In this document: positions 1 to 8,542 of the stretch, piece by piece | How positions within the stretch are numbered: position 1 is the first letter of the stretch | Layout: every line of letters starts with the position of its first letter | Assembly (NCBI GenBank): GCA_002439875.1 | Contig: DJQB01000012.1 | Coordinates: forward strand, 62,001 to 126,000 | Reading direction: 5' to 3' | DNA length: 64,000 nt | Origin: Bacteroidales bacterium UBA6397 | Lineage (GTDB): Bacteria; Bacteroidota; Bacteroidia; Bacteroidales; UBA932 | The notes under the pieces: generated by a model | What the model was told of the DNA's origin: nothing | The model's database searches: none | The model's input: the letters and a program-made list of their open reading frames with translations, nothing else | Program-made: the position numbers and the translations under genes

Positions 1-7
1 ATCCCGG

Positions 8-2767
8 ATGTCCGCGAACAGCCTTAGGGGCTTATTTGTCTCGGCTCTGCTGATGGGCGGCATTGTGTGTTCGGCCCAGGAGGACAATGTCATCGCAAAC
101 GGCGCCGACACTCTCAGACTGGTGTTCAAGACCGTCTCCGGGAAACTGGCACCAGGAAGCGTCACATCCATTGACATGCCCCGGATAGTCAAGAAAGACA
201 ATTATTCCGGAGTCTCCACCCTTGTGTCATCCTACGGAGCGGGCATCCAGTCAGGACTGAACCTTTACGGCATAGGTGATGTCCTCGTGCTGATAGACGG
301 CCAGCCCCGTGACATAGACAACCTGCAGCCGGAGGAGATAGAAAGCATCACACTGATGAAGGACATCAACTCGACTGTCCTTTACGGTTCCCAGGCTAAG
401 AACGGAGTTCTCTCCATCGTCACCAAACGAGGCAAAGTCGCCAAAAGGGACATCCGCTTCGGAGTGGAGACTGGAGTGCAGGTGCCGATCAGGCTTCCGG
501 AATATTTGGGTTCACGCGAATACATGACCCTCTACAACGAGGCATTCCTCAACGACTCTCCGGACAGCCGCCCTCCGTTCAGACCGGCCGACATAGCGAA
601 ATATGACGGCAGCAATCCTTACCGCTATCCTGATGTGGACTACTACAGCTCGGACTTCCTTAAACCGATGACCAATTCCACAAGGGTGCTGGGCGAGTTC
701 ACCAGCGGAAACGATGTGGCGCGTTTCTACGCCAACATAGGTTGGGAGAATCACGACAAGCTCTACAAGGTTGACGAATATAGTACCGGCTACAACCGTT
801 TCAAGATTCGAAGCAACATTGACTTCAACATCACTCCGTCCCTGAAGAGCTTTGTCGATGCGTTCTTCGTCTTTGACCTTGACCAGAACCCTCGTACCGA
901 TTTCTTCACACTGGCTTCGACCCTTCGTCCGAATGACTACGCTCCGCTGCTGCCAGTCGATCTTATTGAAGATCCTTCAATTCTGGAGGGTGTGGACATC
1001 ATTGACGGCAAAGGAATATTGGGCGGACATACCGAGTCCGGGAAAAACAGCTACGGCAAGAACATCTACGGTGAATTGAACCGCAACGGCTACCAGCGCG
1101 ATTACCGCAGGACAATGCAGTTCAACATAGGACTCGTGTATGACCTTTCCAAAATAATGAAAGGCCTCTCGTTACGGGGAACAATGAACATAGACACCTA
1201 TGGTGGCTATTCCGAGGCAATACAGAACACTTACGCCCTGTACGAGCCGGTTTGGAGCGACGCCACAGGCAAGATATTCAAGATCAACCGCATCAACCAG
1301 GACACCAAGACAGGTGTGATGACCCTGCAGTCAGGCACGTTCAGCCGAGGGATAGGAGCGAACATAGCCGCCGACTACAAGCGTACCTTCAATGGAAAGC
1401 ACACTGTCTCGGCTTCGGTTCTCGGCTTCTACAGTTACCGTTCATTAGAAAACAGCGTGTACTCTGACAGGAACTCCCACATAGGATTCAATGCGGCTTA
1501 CAGCTACAATGACAGGTTTATGGTGGATTTCAGCGGAGCCTTGATCCATTCCCTGAAATTGGCTTCCGGACACAGGAACGCCTTCTCCCCGACATTGGGC
1601 TTGAGCTGGATTCCGGTGGGAGCCGCAGGGAGGAATGATTCCTACTGGATCAATTTTCTGAAGCTCAAGGCTTCAGCTGGCATTCTGCACACCGACACAG
1701 ATTTAGGCTACAATCTTTGGAAGTACACCTATTGGGGATCCGGATTCTTCGGCACCGGGGACAATGGCGGCTACAGCTTCGAGGCACGTCAGGCAGTGGA
1801 AGGCAACTACGACCTTGGCATGGAGAAGATGAAAAAGCTCAATGCCGGCATTGAGACCCGCCTCGCGGGGAATTCCCTGTCACTGAACGCGAATTTATTC
1901 TATGTCATCCACGATGATCTGGTGATGCAGAGAAAAAGCTACTACCCGCAGATGATCGCCTCGCATATTCCTTACGAGAATTACGGCAGAAATGACTATA
2001 AAGGCTTGGATCTGTCCGCGGGATATGTGAAGAATTTCGGAGAGGTGAAATTCAGTTCCATGCTTAACGTGCTCTATGCCACATCCAAGGTGGTGCGTAC
2101 TGACGAGGCTTACAAAAACGCCTACCAGAACCGGACCGGCAAGGCTCTCGATACCTTCTGGGGTCTGCGCAGCCGAGGCTTCTTCAAGACTGACGAGCAG
2201 GCCGAGGCTTCCAACCAGCTTTTCGGAAGCGTGAAGAAGGGAGACCTCCGATACGCTGACAAAGACGGAGACGGGTACGTCAATGATGACGATGTGATCG
2301 CCTTGGGCAATTACAATCCCCGTTGGGTAGGCACCCTGAACATGAGCGCGGAATGGAAAGGACTTACCCTGTTCGTTTCCGCCTCCACACGCCTCAAATA
2401 CAACTGGGTGATGAGCGGTGACTATTTCCGCGTCAACGGAGACATGAAATACTCCGAGATCGTGAGAGGACGCTGGACAGAGGAAACGGCCGAGACCGCG
2501 ACCTATCCACGCCTTTCCGCCCAGGCCAATGAAAACAACTTCCGTGATTCGGACTTCTGGATGCGTGACGGAAACTGCTTCTCGCTGGATCGCCTGCAGC
2601 TGAGCTATCTTCTGCCTTCTTCACTGTCCGCGGGTTCCATTGTGAAGGACATCCGTGTCTACCTCAGAGGAGACAACCTCTGGTTCATCTCCGAGGAGGC
2701 CAAGTACCGCCAGACTGGGTACTGGAACACACGCAACGTGGCTGTAGGTCTTAACGTGTCATTTTGA
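8..2767 (+). CDS. SusC/RagA-type TonB-dependent outer-membrane transporter
   Basis: Outer-membrane barrel that imports oligosaccharides with its SusD partner, energised by TonB. The ATG gives a signal peptide ending near the SAQ at residues 22-24. A plug domain follows (about residues 55-145, with the typical VLIDGQP and an ending in GVLSIVTKRGK), then a long aromatic-rich barrel that ends in Phe. An acidic DKDGDGYVNDDD loop near residue 751 is a common SusC feature. At 919 aa it is slightly short: the usual N-terminal carboxypeptidase-like repeat is missing. The frame stays open to the window edge, so a longer N-terminus cannot be excluded. SusD starts 10 bp downstream. Confidence 0.93.
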   Translation: MSANSLRGLFVSALLMGGIVCSAQEDNVIANGADTLRLVFKTVSGKLAPGSVTSIDMPRIVKKDNYSGVSTLVSSYGAGIQSGLNLYGIGDVLVLIDGQPRDIDNLQPEEIESITLMKDINSTVLYGSQAKNGVLSIVTKRGKVAKRDIRFGVETGVQVPIRLPEYLGSREYMTLYNEAFLNDSPDSRPPFRPADIAKYDGSNPYRYPDVDYYSSDFLKPMTNSTRVLGEFTSGNDVARFYANIGWENHDKLYKVDEYSTGYNRFKIRSNIDFNITPSLKSFVDAFFVFDLDQNPRTDFFTLASTLRPNDYAPLLPVDLIEDPSILEGVDIIDGKGILGGHTESGKNSYGKNIYGELNRNGYQRDYRRTMQFNIGLVYDLSKIMKGLSLRGTMNIDTYGGYSEAIQNTYALYEPVWSDATGKIFKINRINQDTKTGVMTLQSGTFSRGIGANIAADYKRTFNGKHTVSASVLGFYSYRSLENSVYSDRNSHIGFNAAYSYNDRFMVDFSGALIHSLKLASGHRNAFSPTLGLSWIPVGAAGRNDSYWINFLKLKASAGILHTDTDLGYNLWKYTYWGSGFFGTGDNGGYSFEARQAVEGNYDLGMEKMKKLNAGIETRLAGNSLSLNANLFYVIHDDLVMQRKSYYPQMIASHIPYENYGRNDYKGLDLSAGYVKNFGEVKFSSMLNVLYATSKVVRTDEAYKNAYQNRTGKALDTFWGLRSRGFFKTDEQAEASNQLFGSVKKGDLRYADKDGDGYVNDDDVIALGNYNPRWVGTLNMSAEWKGLTLFVSASTRLKYNWVMSGDYFRVNGDMKYSEIVRGRWTEETAETATYPRLSAQANENNFRDSDFWMRDGNCFSLDRLQLSYLLPSSLSAGSIVKDIRVYLRGDNLWFISEEAKYRQTGYWNTRNVAVGLNVSF

Positions 2768-2776
2768 TAAAGAACT

Positions 2777-4513
2777 ATGAACATGAAATTTTTCAATAAT
2801 ATCTGCTTGATGGTCGCCGCGGTGTTCCCGCTATACTCCTGCGACAGCATGTTTACTCTGGAGGAGGACAACAACTATGACATCGGGGAGGTGAACGAGA
2901 TCCCGGAAAGGGTCCTGGGCTTTCTGGACATAGCCTACACGGCTCTGCCGACAGACTATTCCTACACTGAATGCGCCACAGACGACGCTGTGATGAACGA
3001 GTACAACAACGAGTACCACCGCATGGTGAACGGCGGCTGGGGTCCTACCTTCGACCCGCTGTCTGTCTGGGAGTCTTCCTATAAGGCCATTGACGGCATC
3101 AACCGTTTTTTTGAGATCCTTCCGAAAACCACTATCTCAAAAGACCCTGAAGACGATCTGGCTTACCGCAACCGCTGGACAGGCGAGGCCCGCGGCATGC
3201 GTGCCTACCATCACTTCGTCTTGCTGCGCCATTACGGCGGAGTGGGTGTCTCCGGCAGAAAGCTGGGAATACCTTATCTTGACAGAAGCCTTGACCGGGA
3301 CAGTGAGGAATGGAAGCAGCTGCGCCGTCCTTCTTTCCAGTCAACGGTAGAGTCCATCTCCAAGGATCTTGATGTGGCCATCAGGCTGCTCCCGGAGAAG
3401 TACGAAGGCGATGACAGGGTGACGGGATGGAAAAACAGAAACCGCATGGACAAGCGCATCGCATTGGCGATCAAGGCTCAGCTTTACATGCATGCGGCCA
3501 GCCCCGCCTACAACGATGGCTATTACAACGTGGAGTATTGCGACTCCGCCATGAAATATTCCGCCAGGCTGATAGAGTTGAACGGCGGTCTTGCGGGATT
3601 GGGCTATACCGACAATTCCATCTTCTGGGAAAGCGACAACATCCCTCAGGATGTGCTGTGGCGCACCAACCAGACTGACGGTACTGAAATCGCCGATTCA
3701 CGCGAGGCGCGCAACTATCCTCCGTCACGTTACGGCAAGGGACAGGTGAATCCCACCCAGGATTTTGTGGATGCGTTCCCCGACAAGGACGGCTATCCGA
3801 TAACGCAAAGTTCGGTCTATAACCCAGGCCAGCCTTACCTCAACCGTGACCCACGCCTCGCGCGAACTGTCATCTATAACGGGGCGTCATTCGGAATAGC
3901 TCCGAGCACCATTGCGGGAGACAAGATCTACACGGCCAAAGAGGACACCAAGGACGGAATCGAGAACCCGGAAGCTACGCGCACCGGCTACTATCTGCGC
4001 AAGACCCTGCGCCCGGACTTTGTGATAAACGATCCCAACCGTTGGCCGATAGGTCAGAAGACCATCCGCCCGCTTATCCGCTTCACCGAGATCTATCTCA
4101 TCTATGCGGAAGCCGCCACAGCCTCTTATGACGCCGACGGTGCATCCGATTATGCGGACTACACTGCCCGCGACATCATCAAGGCCATAAGACAGAGGGC
4201 CGGTCTGGGACGTTCCGACAGTTACGCCTCGACTCTGCCGGCATCCGAGTTCATGGACTTGGTGAGGAACGAAAGGCGCCTGGAACTGTCATTTGAAGGA
4301 TTCCGCTTCTATGACCTGCGCCGCTGGAAAGCAAAGATCAACGGACCTGTGTCCTGCGTGCTTTTCCAACAGAAGGATTCCAACGAGGCTCCCCAGTATT
4401 TGCCTGTGGACGGAGAGGATCGAATGTACGCGACCTTTACCTATTACGCTCCACTTCCGGAAAAGGAATTGCTGAAATCCCCGAAATTGGAACAGAACCA
4501 CTTTAACAATTAA
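2777..4513 (+). CDS. SusD/RagB-family starch-binding-like lipoprotein
   Basis: Surface lipoprotein that caps the SusC barrel and binds the glycan. A signal peptide ends at a lipobox with Cys22 (LYSC). The body has the helical SusD pattern, and the C-terminal hallmark FEGFRFYDLRRWK lies near residue 510. Its 578 residues match the family. It follows SusC after 10 bp, so the two are co-transcribed. The glycan cannot be read from this protein; the enzymes downstream point to an alpha-linked sugar and a galactose- or arabinose-containing chain. A second ATG two codons in is an equally possible start. Confidence 0.95.
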   Translation: MNMKFFNNICLMVAAVFPLYSCDSMFTLEEDNNYDIGEVNEIPERVLGFLDIAYTALPTDYSYTECATDDAVMNEYNNEYHRMVNGGWGPTFDPLSVWESSYKAIDGINRFFEILPKTTISKDPEDDLAYRNRWTGEARGMRAYHHFVLLRHYGGVGVSGRKLGIPYLDRSLDRDSEEWKQLRRPSFQSTVESISKDLDVAIRLLPEKYEGDDRVTGWKNRNRMDKRIALAIKAQLYMHAASPAYNDGYYNVEYCDSAMKYSARLIELNGGLAGLGYTDNSIFWESDNIPQDVLWRTNQTDGTEIADSREARNYPPSRYGKGQVNPTQDFVDAFPDKDGYPITQSSVYNPGQPYLNRDPRLARTVIYNGASFGIAPSTIAGDKIYTAKEDTKDGIENPEATRTGYYLRKTLRPDFVINDPNRWPIGQKTIRPLIRFTEIYLIYAEAATASYDADGASDYADYTARDIIKAIRQRAGLGRSDSYASTLPASEFMDLVRNERRLELSFEGFRFYDLRRWKAKINGPVSCVLFQQKDSNEAPQYLPVDGEDRMYATFTYYAPLPEKELLKSPKLEQNHFNN

Positions 4514-4527
4514 AATCAGCTATTCAG

Positions 4528-5607
4528 ATGAATGACAAGAGAATAAACAGATTCCTCCTGTGCCTGTCGGTCGGCATGGCACTGACCGCCTGCCAGAGTG
4601 GTGTGCCGGATTTTGAGGATTTTGAATATACCACCGCATACTTCGCCTTCCAGTACCCTGTACGCACCATTGTGTTGGGTGAGTCGGAGTATTATGACCT
4701 GACCAATGACCACAACCACCGGTTTGAGATCCAGGCGGCGATGGCCGGAGTCCGCGAGAACAAGGAAGACATCGTCGTGAATTTCGAGATTGAGCCTTGC
4801 CTGCTTGATAATCTGTCGGGAGAGTCCACCGTAAGCAAAGAACAATTCGCGCTCAGGATGCTTCCATCCTCTCACTATGAAACAATCGGAACGGATGAGA
4901 TGGTGATCCGGAAAGGCAACTTCAGCGGAGGAGTCACCATCCAGCTGACAGACGCGTTCTTCGAGGATCCTCTTTCCTACCAGAACTGCTATGCCCTGCC
5001 ACTGCGCATAACGAAAGCGGCCACGGACTCTGTGCTGGTCGGGCGCGCAAGCACTCCTCTTGCCTCAGGGCTTCCGGCATGGACAGAGAAATGGGGCGGA
5101 GCTGATCCGCGTCAGGCAGCCCAATGGCTTGTTAAGCCCAAGGATTTCACCGTTTACGCCTTGAAATATGTCAATCCATACCACGGCACCTACCTGCGCC
5201 GAGGCATGGAGCAGGTAGAAGGCGAGGCCACCGGCAAAGGCTATGGCTGGGAAGGCGGGTACATCGAAAAGACCAACTACAGGCCACAGCTTCTGACACG
5301 CGGGATGAACCGCCTGCTTTATGCTGACCGGCTGGCCGTTTCCTCATTGAATTTCCGCGCCCTTTTGGATGTCGACACAAAAGACAACACAGTCAAGATC
5401 ACAGCTGACAAGGGCAGCGATAACGCCGTCAGCGGCAATGGCAGATTCGTGAAGGACACTGAAGAGTGGGGCGGCAAGAAACGCATAGCCTTTTACCTGG
5501 ACTACAAGGTGAAGGCTGCCGGCAAGACCTATGCCGTGAAGGACACATTGGTGTTCCGCGACAACGATGTCGCGTTTGAGGAGTTCACCCCCACTGTGTC
5601 AGATTAA
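4528..5607 (+). CDS. DUF1735/DUF5627-type surface lipoprotein of the PUL
   Basis: Predicted surface lipoprotein with Cys22 after LTAC. The N-terminal half (about residues 25-165: YFAFQYPVRTI, then a strand-rich region) looks like DUF1735 (BT_3987-like). The second half (about 185-355, with YVNPYHGTYLRRG and a DTLVFRDND end) looks like DUF5627, its usual partner. Such proteins sit right after susCD and are thought to bind glycan at the cell surface. No catalytic motif was seen. It lies in the operon, 14 bp after susD. Confidence 0.75.
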   Translation: MNDKRINRFLLCLSVGMALTACQSGVPDFEDFEYTTAYFAFQYPVRTIVLGESEYYDLTNDHNHRFEIQAAMAGVRENKEDIVVNFEIEPCLLDNLSGESTVSKEQFALRMLPSSHYETIGTDEMVIRKGNFSGGVTIQLTDAFFEDPLSYQNCYALPLRITKAATDSVLVGRASTPLASGLPAWTEKWGGADPRQAAQWLVKPKDFTVYALKYVNPYHGTYLRRGMEQVEGEATGKGYGWEGGYIEKTNYRPQLLTRGMNRLLYADRLAVSSLNFRALLDVDTKDNTVKITADKGSDNAVSGNGRFVKDTEEWGGKKRIAFYLDYKVKAAGKTYAVKDTLVFRDNDVAFEEFTPTVSD

Positions 5608-5630
5608 TGGAAATGAAAGAATAAAAGAAT

Positions 5631-7073
5631 ATGAACAATAAGAAACTTACGGGATACATAACGTGCCTTCTGGTCACTGCGGGAGTCTTCGCCTCCTGCA
5701 CCGGAAAGGGAATGGCTGACAGCCTTCTGCCTGAAGTGGACATTAAACCCGAGCAGGACAATCCCATGGACACCACCTACATCTATGACCTCTGGGGGAT
5801 TAACTGGAACGGCACCGCCGCGGATAATCTCAAGTACGCGAAGCAGATGCGCCATAAGGCCATAATGTACTTGGATGACATGGAGTATGACGCCAACGCG
5901 GCGGACATGGAGTTCTTCGTTGACTCCCCGGAGCCTTATGCCTGCAGCAACTACCAGATTTGGCCCGGAACCACATATTCGGAGTCTCTTCAGAAAGAAA
6001 TGGAGGAGGCCTTGATATGGAGGGATCCTGATGAGAAATTCCCCAAAAACCTTGCGGCTGGCTATATACATAACGGTGGCCAATTTTATGAGCTCATAGC
6101 CGATGTGCGCAAACAGTGGGTGATAGACAGGATTGTGGAAAAGTGCATAGAGGATGTCAGGAAAACAGAGAGAAAAGACAGAGGCTTTGTTTTCGGAGGA
6201 GTGGCCTGGGATATTCCGGGACTGGCGTTCCCCGGAGTGGATCTTCCTGCAAAGTATAACGGTGAGCCTCCCAAGATCGAAGGCATGCATTACGACTATG
6301 ACACCTTCGTTGAAGGACGGGCGGCATATTTCAAGACACTGTTCAGGGAGTTAAGGAAAATATGGCCGGGTGCCAGGTTCATTTTCGAGCCTACCAGCAT
6401 CTATTCCCACTGGTTAAAGGATGTCGAGAATCGTCCGGACGCAGAGGAACTTATGCCTGATCTTTTGATACAGGAAGGTTCCGGCATGGGAGGCGGTGAC
6501 ATTCAGTTTGTCAATGACAAAAACATTTTCAACTCTCCACTTTTCAAAGGGATGCCGGAAGCCAGGCTGCGTTCCATGTTGGGCTGCACCACTCCTGACG
6601 TGTGGAGGGAAGACCGCAACAGGATCATCGCCGGGAATGCGGCAGCGGTCGGTTCGACATTCTTCTGGAAATCGCGTTTCGGAGGCACGGGAGACATGCC
6701 AAGCTACCAAAGCATCAGGGAAGTGCCTGACAGGCTGAAACTTATCAGGGTCGTTTCCATCTGGGAGAACAAGAATGCCACGCCGCTGGATCAGCGCAAA
6801 TGGGATTCCACAACAGGCATTTACACATCTCCCACGGCATATCTCTCGCCTGACGGCTATGCCGCGGTGCAGTACGAGACAGGGCGAATCTTCGTCGTCT
6901 TCAACAAGGCTGACGGGAAGATCGTGTTCCCTCCCGCTGTCGGCAAGCGTGTCTTCGACACAGATGACATGTTCATCGAATGGGGTGAGGTCAATGACAT
7001 CGAAGTGTCCTCGGATGGTGTTATGACGTTGAAGAACCCTAAGGGAGTAGGAGAAGGATATATTCTTAAGTAA
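5631..7073 (+). CDS. PUL lipoprotein of unknown function, possibly a TIM-barrel glycosidase-like protein
   Basis: Lipoprotein with Cys23 after VFAS. The mature part has features seen in barrel-type glycoside hydrolases and their inactive relatives: a start reading DLWGINWNGTAADN, an internal GFVFGGVAWDIPG segment (about residue 185), ARFIFEPTSIYSHW (about 245) and DLLIQEGSGMGGGD (about 280). A compact strand-rich C-terminus follows (about 390-480). I could not assign a CAZy family or firm catalytic acids. Its place between the DUF1735 and BACON lipoproteins suggests a surface role in glycan binding or trimming. The function is open. Confidence 0.6.
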   Translation: MNNKKLTGYITCLLVTAGVFASCTGKGMADSLLPEVDIKPEQDNPMDTTYIYDLWGINWNGTAADNLKYAKQMRHKAIMYLDDMEYDANAADMEFFVDSPEPYACSNYQIWPGTTYSESLQKEMEEALIWRDPDEKFPKNLAAGYIHNGGQFYELIADVRKQWVIDRIVEKCIEDVRKTERKDRGFVFGGVAWDIPGLAFPGVDLPAKYNGEPPKIEGMHYDYDTFVEGRAAYFKTLFRELRKIWPGARFIFEPTSIYSHWLKDVENRPDAEELMPDLLIQEGSGMGGGDIQFVNDKNIFNSPLFKGMPEARLRSMLGCTTPDVWREDRNRIIAGNAAAVGSTFFWKSRFGGTGDMPSYQSIREVPDRLKLIRVVSIWENKNATPLDQRKWDSTTGIYTSPTAYLSPDGYAAVQYETGRIFVVFNKADGKIVFPPAVGKRVFDTDDMFIEWGEVNDIEVSSDGVMTLKNPKGVGEGYILK

Positions 7074-7094
7074 TCAAATAACAAACAATAGAAA

Positions 7095-8426
7095 ATGAAA
7101 AGATTTAGCATTGCGGGCTGGAGCATAGGAATGGCAACGCTTGCATTGGCGGCGTTGGCAGGGTCGTGCAGCCCTTCAGCCGAAGATGACATTGAAGTGG
7201 CCGGCTACTTCGAAATGTCGGAAGAAAGCACAAAGCAGTTTAAGGACGGTGTCGATGTGGACTACAACCAGAAGACCGTGACATTCAACTTCAAGACAAA
7301 TTACAGTTGGAAAGCTTCCGTAGTCTATCTGTCGGAAGATGAAGGCTGGTGTTCTGTCCGTCCTGCGGAGGAACAATCCGACGGGGAGACGAGTTTCGAT
7401 CTGGTCATAGACAAGAACGAAGGTCAAGTGGCGCGTGAGGCCACGCTGAAACTCACTGCCGGTGAGTACAGCGGGACAATGAGCATCAAGCAGGCTTCAA
7501 GCATATTCTTCGAAGTCTCGTCCGAGGAAGACTTGTCCAAATACCCTGCTGCCGGAGGTATGATCGAGATCACGGTGCATACCAACGTCAAGTACACCCA
7601 GTCTGTGAGCGCAGCGGGTAAGGATTGGATAAAGCATGCCGAGACAAAAGCCGGTGAGGCTGATCCGTATACCTTTATTGAGGTCTATAAGATTTACGAA
7701 TATGACAATGAGGAGACACCGCGCTCTGCGACCATCAAGTTCAAGGGCGAGGGAGTCCGCGGGGAGAAGTCCATGGTGATCAACCAGAAGAACAAGCCGA
7801 ACCCTTACCTTATCGCTGATCCGGGCGGAAAGTCCTGGCTGCTGCTTGACATGGAGACCGCAGGTCTTATCCCTGCCTATGGTGATAATCAAAGCGCTGC
7901 CGACTATCCGTTCAGACCGGAAGGAATACTCGCGAATAAGGGCGCTGTCTCATCTATTGTGGACAACCCTAATCCAAGCGGAGTGAACACCTCCGGCAAA
8001 TGTGTGGTCTGGAATTATCCTGTGGACGGCTACGGCGGCTACAACCAATGGTGGGAAGGCGGATTCGCCGTGTCGGACAATACCAAATACATAGATCTTT
8101 CCCGCTGGGACCGCATGTCATTCGATGTTTACTATGAGTCTGACGTAGCCGATGTCGAAGGCATCTATGAGTACCGCTTCTATCTGGGTACGAAAAACGG
8201 TGACACTAGGGTTGAAATCGGTTCGCAGGATCTTCGTAAAGGGCAGTGGCACAAGATAACGGTGTATTTCAAGGATCTGGACTTCGGTGGCAACGATCGG
8301 TCCATCCTGGAGCAAAGCCAGTCATTCCGCACCCTGTTCAACTGGTGGAACTGGAAAGAGGACAAGCAGAGGATTTACCTTGACAATTTCACCCTTGAGC
8401 GCGACATAGACTTGGGCGAACAATAA
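7095..8426 (+). CDS. BACON-domain surface glycan-binding lipoprotein
   Basis: Lipoprotein with Cys25 (LAGSC). Two BACON-like immunoglobulin folds follow: one at about residues 40-137 (FKTNYSWKASV ... TMSIKQ) and one at about 140-235 (TVHTNVKYTQSVSA ... MVINQK). The C-terminal half (about 240-440) has a strand-rich, Trp-heavy carbohydrate-binding look (WWEGGFAVSDN, NWWNWKEDKQRIYLDNF). This is the usual build of a surface glycan-binding protein placed last in a susCD operon. A hairpin follows the stop codon, consistent with the operon ending here or being attenuated before the enzyme gene. Confidence 0.75.
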   Translation: MKRFSIAGWSIGMATLALAALAGSCSPSAEDDIEVAGYFEMSEESTKQFKDGVDVDYNQKTVTFNFKTNYSWKASVVYLSEDEGWCSVRPAEEQSDGETSFDLVIDKNEGQVAREATLKLTAGEYSGTMSIKQASSIFFEVSSEEDLSKYPAAGGMIEITVHTNVKYTQSVSAAGKDWIKHAETKAGEADPYTFIEVYKIYEYDNEETPRSATIKFKGEGVRGEKSMVINQKNKPNPYLIADPGGKSWLLLDMETAGLIPAYGDNQSAADYPFRPEGILANKGAVSSIVDNPNPSGVNTSGKCVVWNYPVDGYGGYNQWWEGGFAVSDNTKYIDLSRWDRMSFDVYYESDVADVEGIYEYRFYLGTKNGDTRVEIGSQDLRKGQWHKITVYFKDLDFGGNDRSILEQSQSFRTLFNWWNWKEDKQRIYLDNFTLERDIDLGEQ

Positions 8427-8463
8427 TAGATGACATTTATTTATTAGGATTTTCATCATTACG

Positions 8464-8508
8464 ACAGCCCCTAGATTCCGCTGTTATGGAATCAAGAGGC
8501 TGTTATTT
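8464..8508 (+). terminator. Hairpin after the susCD operon
   Basis: A near-perfect 16-bp inverted repeat (arms 8464-8479 and 8488-8503, two mismatches, 8-nt loop) is followed by TATTTG. The U-tract is weak, so it may reduce rather than stop transcription into the downstream enzyme gene. Confidence 0.55.
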
Positions 8509-8542
8509 GAAAATATTCAAAAAAGTTTCATCATAGAAAAAA